Below, piece by piece: positions 26,810 to 34,292 of a DNA stretch of 39,247 nucleotides. The position numbers were made by a program, and so were the translations under genes. The stretch is from Candidatus Babelota bacterium (GTDB taxonomy: Bacteria > Babelota > Babeliae > Babelales > JAHIUU01). The DNA is taken from positions 80,854 through 120,100 of the forward strand of contig JAHIUU010000003.1 in assembly GCA_018817025.1 (NCBI GenBank), written 5' to 3'. The notes under the pieces were generated by a model that was not told where the DNA came from, searched no databases, and worked only from the letters and a program-made list of their open reading frames with translations. The number at the start of each line of letters is the position of its first letter. Position 1 is the first letter of the stretch.

Positions 26810-28650
26810 TATAAAGTCATGCTTTCGTAATTTTTAAGAACCCATTGTTGTACAGCATTTTTATACGAGTCTTGCTTTAACCAACGAACGATTGGTGCTG
26901 CAAAACCAACTTTCTTTCTGTAAATGATTTCGTGAGGTATTATACCCTCACATGCTTTTTTCAAAATATATTTTGTTGTGTTGTTTTTGAATTTGAGATG
27001 ATCAGGAATATTAAGCGCAAATTCAACCAGCTTGTGGTCTAAAAATGGAACACGAGATTCGACGCTTGCTGCCATTGCCATCTTATCTGCTCTCATAAGC
27101 AATAATTCCGGCAGTCGCTGCTTAAGTTCGAGATAAGTTATCTGTTTGATAAAGCTTGGACAACGATCAAGAGCTTTAAGCTTTTTGGTGTGATAGTCGA
27201 CGATAGTGTGGCTGTCTGGTATCTGTTGTAAGCCTGAGTATATTTTTTTTACAATCATGTCATGCGGGTCATGTTGGTTGAGGGCGAAATTTTTAAGTTT
27301 TTCTTGTTCGTGAAATGCGATCGCGCCACCCCAGAAGAGATGTCTATCATGTGACCAGTTGTGCAAGATGTCTACAAGATGGGTCTTTTTTGAAAGAAAC
27401 TTTTTTGCTGCTTTATAGGTAAGATCTTTCGAAATAACAGGCATGTAGGTTGTTGGTCGCCAGAATCGATTGTAGATTTTATGGTATTGTGCATAAAGAT
27501 TGTAGCCAAAGAACAGTTCGTCCGAACCCTCGCCAACCTGCACGACTGTAACACCATTATCTTTTGCCAGTTTTGCAACGTGATAGAACGGTATGCAAAC
27601 GCAATCAGCTAATGGCTCATCGAGGTGGTAGACCATCTTATCGTAAAACTCGAACGCCTCTTTTTCAGAGATGATTATCTCGTGATGATCAGTATCAAAT
27701 TTTTTTGCAACCAGGCGTGCCCACTCAAGCTCGTTGCTCTCCGGTCCGTCAGAAAAGGCGACCGTAAACGTTTTGACCTTGCCGATTTCTTGTGCCATGA
27801 GCGCGACGTTGAGACTCGAGTCGATGCCGCCTGACAAGAAAGCTCCAAATGGGACGTCAGAAATCATTCGCTTTTTTGTTGATTCTTTTAGAAGTCTTCG
27901 AATGTTTTCGATGCAAAAGTTTTCGTTATCAAACTGCTTTTTTTCTTGTCGAGATAATTGAGTGATTGGGGTGTACCATTCATGAAATGAAAGAGATTTT
28001 TTGGCGTCGACTTTCGCATAAAATCCAGCTGGGAGCTTATAAACTTCTTTGAAAATTGTGTATGGGGCAGGGGTGACCATAAAGGTCAGGTAGTGGTGGT
28101 AGGCGATTTCTGATACCGTTTTTTTTATCCAGGGCACCTGCCAGAGCGCTTTAATTTCAGAGGCAAAGCTGAGATAGCCGGCCTGTGTTGAAAAGTAGAG
28201 CGGTTTGATACCTATCCGGTCACGAACCAGAAAAAGTTCTTGTTTTTTTGTGTCGAACAATGAAAACGCGAACATGCCTTCGAGTTTTTTAATAAAATTT
28301 ATGCCCCACTCTTCGTAGCCGTGAATTAACGTTTCAGTATCTGTTCGAGATTTGAATGTGTGACCAAGAGTTTTAAGTTGCTGGCGAAGAGCCTGATAGT
28401 TGTAGATTTCTCCGTTAAAACAGACAATGACAGTTTCTTCTGTATTGGTCATGGGCTGCTTGCCGGCAAGAGAAAGGTCGAGAATGCTTAATCGTCTATG
28501 GGCAAAGCCAACTTGATATTTGTCTGATTTCCAGATTCCAGAGCCATCAGGGCCACGATGAGTAAGTGACTTTTGCATTCGATTCAAAAGGATTCTGTCT
28601 ATTGTGGTCTGTTTATTTGTTAGGTTTTGATAGCCGGCGATGCCACACAT
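26809..28650 (-). CDS. asnB: Asparagine synthase (glutamine-hydrolysing)-family amidotransferase
   Basis: This 613-residue protein is complete in both domains. The N-terminal glutaminase domain starts with MCGIAGY, so Cys2 becomes the nucleophile after Met removal, and has HRGPDGSG (31-38), HRRLSILD and FNGEIYNY. The synthetase domain has the ATP loop SGGIDSS (273-279), and later GEGSDELFFGY and MRADKMAMAASVESRVPFLD. Members of this family in glycan loci may amidate uronic acids rather than aspartate; here UDP-ManNAcA made by wecB/wecC is a candidate acid for such amidation, which is inference. True asparagine synthesis remains possible. ATG 28650 is six bases after the GT2 stop. Confidence 0.9.
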   Translation of the reverse strand: MCGIAGYQNLTNKQTTIDRILLNRMQKSLTHRGPDGSGIWKSDKYQVGFAHRRLSILDLSLAGKQPMTNTEETVIVCFNGEIYNYQALRQQLKTLGHTFKSRTDTETLIHGYEEWGINFIKKLEGMFAFSLFDTKKQELFLVRDRIGIKPLYFSTQAGYLSFASEIKALWQVPWIKKTVSEIAYHHYLTFMVTPAPYTIFKEVYKLPAGFYAKVDAKKSLSFHEWYTPITQLSRQEKKQFDNENFCIENIRRLLKESTKKRMISDVPFGAFLSGGIDSSLNVALMAQEIGKVKTFTVAFSDGPESNELEWARLVAKKFDTDHHEIIISEKEAFEFYDKMVYHLDEPLADCVCIPFYHVAKLAKDNGVTVVQVGEGSDELFFGYNLYAQYHKIYNRFWRPTTYMPVISKDLTYKAAKKFLSKKTHLVDILHNWSHDRHLFWGGAIAFHEQEKLKNFALNQHDPHDMIVKKIYSGLQQIPDSHTIVDYHTKKLKALDRCPSFIKQITYLELKQRLPELLLMRADKMAMAASVESRVPFLDHKLVEFALNIPDHLKFKNNTTKYILKKACEGIIPHEIIYRKKVGFAAPIVRWLKQDSYKNAVQQWVLKNYESMTL

Positions 28651-28656
28651 AATATC

Positions 28657-29610
28657 TCAAATATCTTTTTTTAGGCCAAAATTAACTAACGTATCGATAA
28701 CATATCGGGGGCGTTGCTTTACCTCCTCGAAGATTTTGCCAATGTACAAACCTATAATTCCCAAGAAAAATAGTGTTGTTGAAAAAAGAAACAACTGACT
28801 AATGAGAAGTGATGTCCAGCCGGTCATAATGACCCAGCCGTTAAGCTTCATAATAAGAGCGACAATCACCCCAACAACACAAGCTAATATAGTAAAAAGC
28901 GAGATGAAAATAATAAAGTAGATTGGAATAGTCGAGAACGAGATAATATTATCAAGCGCGAAAGCGAGAAGTCTTGAATAGTTATATTTTGTTTTTCCAG
29001 CGGCCCGTTTTTGCCTAACGAATGGAACCGCTTTTTTGGGTAGACCAGACCAGTAAATCATACCTCTAACAAACATGGAGCGTTCAGGCAGTTTTTTAAA
29101 TGCTTCTAGAGCTCTATGGCTTAACAAACAGCAATCGCCAATGTCTTTTGGCATGTCTAACTTAGTAAGCCAGCGAAATATTGGATAAAAAATTTTTGAT
29201 GTTAGTTTTTTAAAAACCGTTTCGTTTAAGCGTTTGGTTCGTTGAGCGTAGATGATGTCATACCCGTTGTGAAACTCTTTTTCAAATTGTAGCAACAGTT
29301 CCGGAGGGTCTTGTAGATCAGCGTCAAAAATCGTTATAGCGTCCCCTCGAGCATGATGTAGTCCGGCAGCGGTAGCAGCCTCATGGCCAAAGTTCCGGGT
29401 AAAAGAGATTATTTTCATATGAGAATCGTGAGAAAGCTTCTTTAGATTTGAGAGTGTGTCGTCTGTGCTTCCGTCATTAATGGCGATTATCTCGTAATCA
29501 GAGAAGTGTTGTAGTTTGGTTGCTACAGTCGTTACCTGTGTATAGAGCTTTTCGATGTTTTCTTCTTCGTTGTACATAGGTATTACGATTGAAAGCAAAC
29601 GTTTTTTCAC
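28657..29610 (-). CDS. GT2 polyprenyl-phosphate-sugar synthase-like glycosyltransferase
   Basis: This 317-residue GT2 protein shows SIVIPMYNEEENI (7-19), IAINDGSTDDT, FTRNFGHEAAT, FDADLQDPPELL with the metal-binding D-x-D-like acids, and two C-terminal membrane helices (about 230-258 and 265-290) before GKIFEEVKQRP. This is the DPM1/GtrB group, loading a sugar on undecaprenyl phosphate. It resembles the second GT2 (18744-19775) in architecture but differs in the nucleotide-side residues. The start is GTG 29610, overlapping the preceding stop as GTGA. It is placed just before asnB and three GT-C-like genes, the expected users of a lipid-phosphate sugar. Confidence 0.85.
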   Translation of the reverse strand: MKKRLLSIVIPMYNEEENIEKLYTQVTTVATKLQHFSDYEIIAINDGSTDDTLSNLKKLSHDSHMKIISFTRNFGHEAATAAGLHHARGDAITIFDADLQDPPELLLQFEKEFHNGYDIIYAQRTKRLNETVFKKLTSKIFYPIFRWLTKLDMPKDIGDCCLLSHRALEAFKKLPERSMFVRGMIYWSGLPKKAVPFVRQKRAAGKTKYNYSRLLAFALDNIISFSTIPIYFIIFISLFTILACVVGVIVALIMKLNGWVIMTGWTSLLISQLFLFSTTLFFLGIIGLYIGKIFEEVKQRPRYVIDTLVNFGLKKDI

Positions 29611-31751
29611 AACGCTAACTCTCTAACGCGCAAGCTAAGTCTTGTTGCCTGTAGAATTCGTTCATGGGACAGGGGTGTAGCGCTTCCTGTTTGTGCGGCC
29701 CTTACGAATCGCTCAAGTAGCTCTTTGTGCCCCTTATCTGGATAGTTGGTTGTTTCGTTAAATGTTCTGGGCAATCCATAGCCGGTTAATTTTTTGTAGT
29801 CGTCCAAGACGATCGATTTGCCGTCAAAAAACAGCTCCATTCTTTCTTTTTCTAGCTTTTCGTTGCCCATGGCGGTGTAAAGAAGCGTGCAAACAGAACC
29901 ATCGTCAAAAGAAATTTGTGCAGAAAAGTTATCGCTCTGACAGAGGTCTTCTCTGGTGGTATTGATGGATTGTACAGAAACATTTGTTGCTTTCGCTCCT
30001 GTCAGGAACCCGAACAGTTCAAAGATATGACATGCTTCTCCAACAATTCTGCCCCCATGCTTTTCTGATTGGATCCAATGATCTTTTGGTATAAAACCGG
30101 CGTTCACTCGATAGTGTATGATGAGTGGCGTTGTACGGTTTTTGATTGTTTTTTTTATTTTCAAAATAAATGGTGCAAACGAGCGGTTGAAGTCGACACA
30201 ATAAAGACCGTTTTTATTTGTGTTCAAAAATGTTTCAAGTTGTTTATATTGTTCGTCATTAACTGCTGCTGGTTTTTCAACGAAAACTGCTTTTCCTGCC
30301 CGTAAGCAAGCAATTGCTTGTTGGGCATGAAGCGCGTGGGGTGTTGCGATAACAACCGTGTTGATTTTGTCGTCTTGTAAAATTTCTTGATAGTTGTTGT
30401 GATAGATTGCTGCGTTATACTGCTTTGCGATATTAATAGCGTTGCTTGGATTGGTGTCGATAATTGCGTTAATACTTGCCCCCTTAATTTTTGAAACAAT
30501 AGGGAGTAGTTTTACCTTGGCAAAGCCGCCGACTCCAACAAAACCAATAGTTATTTTATCAGGTACTGCATATGCGATAGGTTGGTCTCCTGGATCCAGG
30601 ACAATGTCTGTTTTTGGTGGCTCAGGATCAAATATTTTTTCCTCGTAGGCCAAGACAAGCCCGAGTGATTTTTTTTCAATGAGCTTGCTGTACGCTTCGC
30701 TTGCGTTGTTGAACAAGAACTCCTGCGAAATAAGAGGATCGACTTGAATTTTTTTTGCTTGTACTAGATCGGCAAAAAGCTTCATATTACGATTTTCGGT
30801 CCACCTAACGTAATCATATGGATAGTCGGTGCCGTCCTGTTCATATCGAGTATCATATCGTCCTGGGCCATAGGAGCAAGAGATAAGGAAGTCGATCTCT
30901 TTTTCGTAAAAAGGGCTTCTCTTAAAATCAAGCTTTACATCGCCAACTAAAACCACTTTGCCCTTGCGTCGAGTGACCTCCATTGCCTGCTGAATAATTT
31001 CTCCCGATTGTGATGCTGCTGTTATGATGGTTGCGTCAACGCCTCGATGCTCAGTATGGAACGGGATTTCTTTTGCAAGATTAGTCGAAAGAGAGTTATA
31101 CAAATGATCACAACCAAACTTTTGGGCCAAAAATAGTTTTGAATCATCAATGTCGACCCCGTACACGGTACAGCCAGACAACTTTGCCAATTGTACGGTC
31201 AGTTGGCCGATCAACCCTAACCCAATGACACAGACACGTTCGCCAAGCGCAAGATTTGCCCGTCTGACACCCTGAAGAGCAATGGCGCCGATCGTTGTCA
31301 GACTTGCCTGCTTTAACGATTTATTGCTTGTCAGTTTGATCGCGAGGTGTTGTGGAACCGCAACATATTCTGCGTGATTAGCGACGCCTGCCCCCGCGCA
31401 AGCAACAAAGTCGCCGACTTGAAACGTGCTGATATTTTTTCCAATGGCAACCACTTGGCCCGAGCACGAGTATCCGAGGTCTATAACTTTGTTGAGAGAC
31501 CCTTTGACGAGCGCCATCGTTCCCATGATGCCATTGTCTCGGACCGCTCCCATTACTTTCGTGATTTTTTCATTTGTGTTAGAAAGACATTTTTTAAGAA
31601 GAGATTTTTTTGATTCGCAGACGGTTGCACCTTCGGTGCCCGTACTGATAAAAGAGTAAGAGACTTTTACAAGAATGGTGTTTGGATTAACCGGAGGGGT
31701 TGGAACTGGAAGTGGTTTTACTTTCCCTTTTTCCAAGAAAAGTTGCTTCAT
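29607..31751 (-). CDS. Two-domain oxidoreductase: MDR alcohol dehydrogenase fused to Gfo/Idh/MocA
   Basis: This 714-residue fusion. Residues 1-~370 form a medium-chain dehydrogenase with a Rossmann motif GLGLIGQL (177-184) and a following acidic strand end (GVDID). The usual GHE zinc-ligand motif is replaced by LGYSCSGQV, so catalytic zinc is doubtful. After a short linker, residues ~395-714 form a Gfo/Idh/MocA oxidoreductase with GFVGVGGFAK, a VIATPHALHA segment, the VFVEKPA motif and GRIVGEACHIFEL. This fusion is recurrent in polysaccharide clusters under the name bi-domain-containing oxidoreductase; its reaction is not known to me. It probably oxidises or rearranges a sugar nucleotide. The start overlaps wecC by 65 bases. 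Confidence 0.85.
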   Translation of the reverse strand: MKQLFLEKGKVKPLPVPTPPVNPNTILVKVSYSFISTGTEGATVCESKKSLLKKCLSNTNEKITKVMGAVRDNGIMGTMALVKGSLNKVIDLGYSCSGQVVAIGKNISTFQVGDFVACAGAGVANHAEYVAVPQHLAIKLTSNKSLKQASLTTIGAIALQGVRRANLALGERVCVIGLGLIGQLTVQLAKLSGCTVYGVDIDDSKLFLAQKFGCDHLYNSLSTNLAKEIPFHTEHRGVDATIITAASQSGEIIQQAMEVTRRKGKVVLVGDVKLDFKRSPFYEKEIDFLISCSYGPGRYDTRYEQDGTDYPYDYVRWTENRNMKLFADLVQAKKIQVDPLISQEFLFNNASEAYSKLIEKKSLGLVLAYEEKIFDPEPPKTDIVLDPGDQPIAYAVPDKITIGFVGVGGFAKVKLLPIVSKIKGASINAIIDTNPSNAINIAKQYNAAIYHNNYQEILQDDKINTVVIATPHALHAQQAIACLRAGKAVFVEKPAAVNDEQYKQLETFLNTNKNGLYCVDFNRSFAPFILKIKKTIKNRTTPLIIHYRVNAGFIPKDHWIQSEKHGGRIVGEACHIFELFGFLTGAKATNVSVQSINTTREDLCQSDNFSAQISFDDGSVCTLLYTAMGNEKLEKERMELFFDGKSIVLDDYKKLTGYGLPRTFNETTNYPDKGHKELLERFVRAAQTGSATPLSHERILQATRLSLRVRELAL

Positions 31752-33009
31752 AATTGGGCCCTATTTTTTTTGAAAACAAGCCGCATGGATCAACAACTAT
31801 TTTATCGACAATATTTTTTTGATCAATTGTTTTAAAGCAGGAATGTTTGACAAGAGACACGATTATGTCGGCCTGGTCAAGTGCTTTGATCATGTCAGGT
31901 TCTATGCGGGAAAGAGACCCAAGTTTTTCGGCTGGAATGTGAGGTTCATAAAGACAAAGATTTAACATGTTATCTTTATCTCTTAGATCTTTTGCTATTT
32001 TTAGCGCAGGCGATTCACGCAGGTCGTCTATGTCCGGCTTGAACGTGAGGCCTAGAACAAGCACGTTTGGCTTATGCGTATGCTTTTTATGAAACAAGAT
32101 TGCTTGCTCGAGCACCTGCTGGACAACCAGATCAGGTTTTGTATCGTTTATTGATCGAGCTGCTTGTAGCAATTGTGTATTCTGTGGAAACTGTTCAATT
32201 AAAAACCATGGGTCGACGGCGATGCAGTGTCCCCCAACGCCACATCCTGGTTGCAAAATATTCACCCTAGGATGCTTGTTGGCTAACTCGATAACTTCAA
32301 ATGGATTGATAGATACTTGGTTGCACATGCCGGCAATTTGGTTGGCAAGAGCGATCTGAATATCACGTGAGCTGTTTTCGACCAGTTTAACCATCTCGGC
32401 TATTTTGTCGCCTGTCGCGTAGCAGGTTCCTTGAACAAACTGTTTATAAAAATCTTGAGCAAGCTCTGCTGATCGATCGCATATGCCACCAATAATTCGA
32501 TCGTTCTGAACAAGCTCGAGAATAATTTTTCCTGGGAGCACTCGTTCTGGGCAATAGGCAATGTAAAAATCTTTGCCTGCAATCAGGCCTGATTCTTGCT
32601 CAAGAAGAGTTTTTAACGTTTGTGTTGTTCCTGCGGGAACAGTAGATTCTAGGATCACAAGATTTTGATATGTAATCTTTTTTGCAATGGATCGTCCAGC
32701 CGTCCATACGTAGCTCAAATCTGCTTGCTTGTTTTCTTTAAATGGTGTTGGAACGGCGATCACAAAACAGTCTGCAGGTGCTAGCTCGCGTGATGCACGA
32801 AAGTTGCCTTGTGCAAGCACTTCTGTTAATAATTCCTGTAGGCCTGGTTCGACGATTGGGCAAGTTCCAGCCATAATTTTTTTTATTTTATCTTCATCAA
32901 CATCAAAGCCGGCAACGTTACGTTTGTTTTTGGTGTCGTGATACTTTGCTGTGATTAGTGCGGTTGGCAGGCCTATGTATCCCAGACCCACGACCGATAT
33001 TTTTTTCAT
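31687..33009 (-). CDS. wecC: UDP-N-acetyl-D-mannosamine dehydrogenase
   Basis: This enzyme oxidises UDP-ManNAc twice with NAD to UDP-ManNAc-uronic acid. It has about 440 residues from ATG 33009, which has GAGGG five bases upstream; a longer frame to 33108 reads through a palindromic repeat. It has GLGYIGLPTA (8-17), the acidic GFDVDEDKI, VPTPF, ESTVPAGTT, CPERVLPG, KLVENSSRD and GCGVGGHCIAVDPWFL with catalytic Cys262. The VGGHCIAVDPWFL ending and the R-V-L-P-G form point to WecC rather than UDP-glucose dehydrogenase. It follows wecB by seven bases, the same gene pair as in enterobacterial common antigen synthesis. The C-terminal ~20 residues overlap the next gene. Confidence 0.93.
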   Translation of the reverse strand: MKKISVVGLGYIGLPTALITAKYHDTKNKRNVAGFDVDEDKIKKIMAGTCPIVEPGLQELLTEVLAQGNFRASRELAPADCFVIAVPTPFKENKQADLSYVWTAGRSIAKKITYQNLVILESTVPAGTTQTLKTLLEQESGLIAGKDFYIAYCPERVLPGKIILELVQNDRIIGGICDRSAELAQDFYKQFVQGTCYATGDKIAEMVKLVENSSRDIQIALANQIAGMCNQVSINPFEVIELANKHPRVNILQPGCGVGGHCIAVDPWFLIEQFPQNTQLLQAARSINDTKPDLVVQQVLEQAILFHKKHTHKPNVLVLGLTFKPDIDDLRESPALKIAKDLRDKDNMLNLCLYEPHIPAEKLGSLSRIEPDMIKALDQADIIVSLVKHSCFKTIDQKNIVDKIVVDPCGLFSKKIGPNYEATFLGKRESKTTSSSNPSG

Positions 33010-33016
33010 GTAACCC

Positions 33017-34234
33017 TCACCCGTTCGAATCCCTCGATACACTTTTCTCATCCTGGCGGATTTCGAAAACCACTCGGGACGAACGGGGTTTTCGAGAGAT
33101 TTGTTCAAAAGAGAACGTATTTTTTAGAATCGATACGATTCGTTTACATGCGTTTCCATCCCCGTAAATTGACGATGCTTTCACGCTTTTGTCTGTCATC
33201 AAGTAAATCTTTTCCATTTCTTCTAGAATACGTTTTTGGTTGGTTCCTACGAGGATCTCAGATCCTTCCCAGACGCCTTCCCATCGTTCGGTTATGTCGC
33301 GAAGGACCAAGATTCGTTTTCCTAGGCTGACTGCTTCTTCCTGAATACCTCCAGAGTCAGTGGCAATCCAATCTGACTGTGTGAGCAAATATACGAGGTC
33401 TTTGTACAAAAGTGGTTCTAGGAGAAAGATATTTTTTTCCTCGCACAGGCCTGCTTGCTCAACAGCTGTTTTTACATTTGGGTTTGGGTGTACGGGAAAG
33501 AATATAGCGACATCTTCGTGCTTCTGAACAAACTGTTTTATGCTAGTAAATATTCGTAAAAGTCCTCCATTAAATGACTCTCGCCTATGTGCTGTAAGCA
33601 AGACAATTTTTTGTCTATTTTTTTTACATGAGTTAATTTTGTTTTTAATTTTTTTATCGATTTCGATTTGTTTTGTTTCTATTTTTTCTTTTACCATATG
33701 AAGCGCGTCGACAATAGTGTTACCGGTGCAGAAAACCTGCGTTCGATCAACGCCTTCTGACAGAAGATTAGCAGTTGAAAATGCGGTTGGTGCAAAATGA
33801 TACGTTGCTATTTGTCCAACCACTTTACGATTCATTTCCTCAGGAAATGGCGCATACATGTTGCCTGTTCGTAAGCCTGCTTCAATATGTCCGATTGGTA
33901 TTTGGAGATAGAATGCTGAAAGGGCCGATGCCATGGTGGTTGTTGTGTCACCATGGACCAGTACGAGCGAAGGGTTGGTTTGCAGGTAGACCTGTTTGGT
34001 TTTTTCCAAAATCACTTGGGTTAAATAAAAAAGATCCTGATTTTTTTTCATGACATGAAGATTAAAGTCAGGCGTTACGTTGAAAATTTCACAAACTTGT
34101 TCAAGAAGTGCTGCGTGTTGAAATGTTGCGCATAAAAGAGCGGGGAGCTTTGCTTTAAGTAAAGCAAGATATAAAGGGATAAGTTTTATCGCTTCGGCAC
34201 GGGTTCCTATGACAAGAACAATTGGTTTTCTCAT
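33017..34234 (-). CDS. wecB: UDP-N-acetylglucosamine 2-epimerase (non-hydrolysing)
   Basis: This enzyme interconverts UDP-GlcNAc and UDP-ManNAc. Its 405 residues have GTRAEAIKLIP (10-20), VHGDTTTT (93-100), GHIEAGLRTG (115-124), PEEMNR (131-136), LTAHRRES, DSGGIQEEA and RDITERWEG. The usual form of the last block is RD-T-TERPEG, so Thr and Pro are replaced by Ile and Trp. Residues ~380-405 are a basic tail encoded by palindromic element B and exceed the normal family length. ATG 34234 has no Shine-Dalgarno before it; the six bases upstream on the minus strand are ACCTCC. The wecC gene follows seven bases later. A NeuC-type hydrolysing role supplying ManNAc to neuB is conceivable but less likely given wecC. 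Confidence 0.92.
   Translation of the reverse strand: MRKPIVLVIGTRAEAIKLIPLYLALLKAKLPALLCATFQHAALLEQVCEIFNVTPDFNLHVMKKNQDLFYLTQVILEKTKQVYLQTNPSLVLVHGDTTTTMASALSAFYLQIPIGHIEAGLRTGNMYAPFPEEMNRKVVGQIATYHFAPTAFSTANLLSEGVDRTQVFCTGNTIVDALHMVKEKIETKQIEIDKKIKNKINSCKKNRQKIVLLTAHRRESFNGGLLRIFTSIKQFVQKHEDVAIFFPVHPNPNVKTAVEQAGLCEEKNIFLLEPLLYKDLVYLLTQSDWIATDSGGIQEEAVSLGKRILVLRDITERWEGVWEGSEILVGTNQKRILEEMEKIYLMTDKSVKASSIYGDGNACKRIVSILKNTFSFEQISRKPRSSRVVFEIRQDEKSVSRDSNG
33020..33087 (-). repeat. Interspersed palindromic element, copy B
   Basis: This 68-base element has perfect 8-base outer arms CCCGTTCG (33020-33027) and CGAACGGG (33080-33087), then after a two-base bulge TCCC/GGGA, and inner TTTTC/GAAAA and ATCC/GGAT pairs. 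The whole folds as one long hairpin. It shares end sequences and orientation with copy A (18759-18828). It is read through by wecB, whose stop TGA lies directly after it, and it ends 11 bases before the wecC ATG. Confidence 0.8.
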
Positions 34235-34240
34235 GGAGGT

Positions 34241-34269
34241 AGTGTATCGCAGTTACGTTTGGAAATAAA
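34241..34269 (-). promoter_or_regulatory. Weak candidate promoter before wecB
   Basis: The 58-base gap before wecB holds TACACT (34246-34241) and, 17 bases further up, TTTATT (34269-34264). Only six bases separate the -10-like box from the ATG, so transcription would start at or next to the start codon and give a leaderless message, consistent with the missing ribosome site. The matches to consensus are weak. Confidence 0.2.
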
Positions 34270-34292
34270 ATTTTTTCGAACTGCCTACGGCT

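Noticed and set aside
33010-33108. Extended N-terminus of wecC starting at 33108
   Set aside because: The extra 33 residues are read-through of palindromic element B and the wecB end; MKKISVVGLGY at 33009 with GAGGG upstream is the natural start.
34250-34292. Rho-independent terminator after the giant gene
   Set aside because: The TTCGAAAAAATTTT stretch has no stable GC stem before the T-run on the coding strand.
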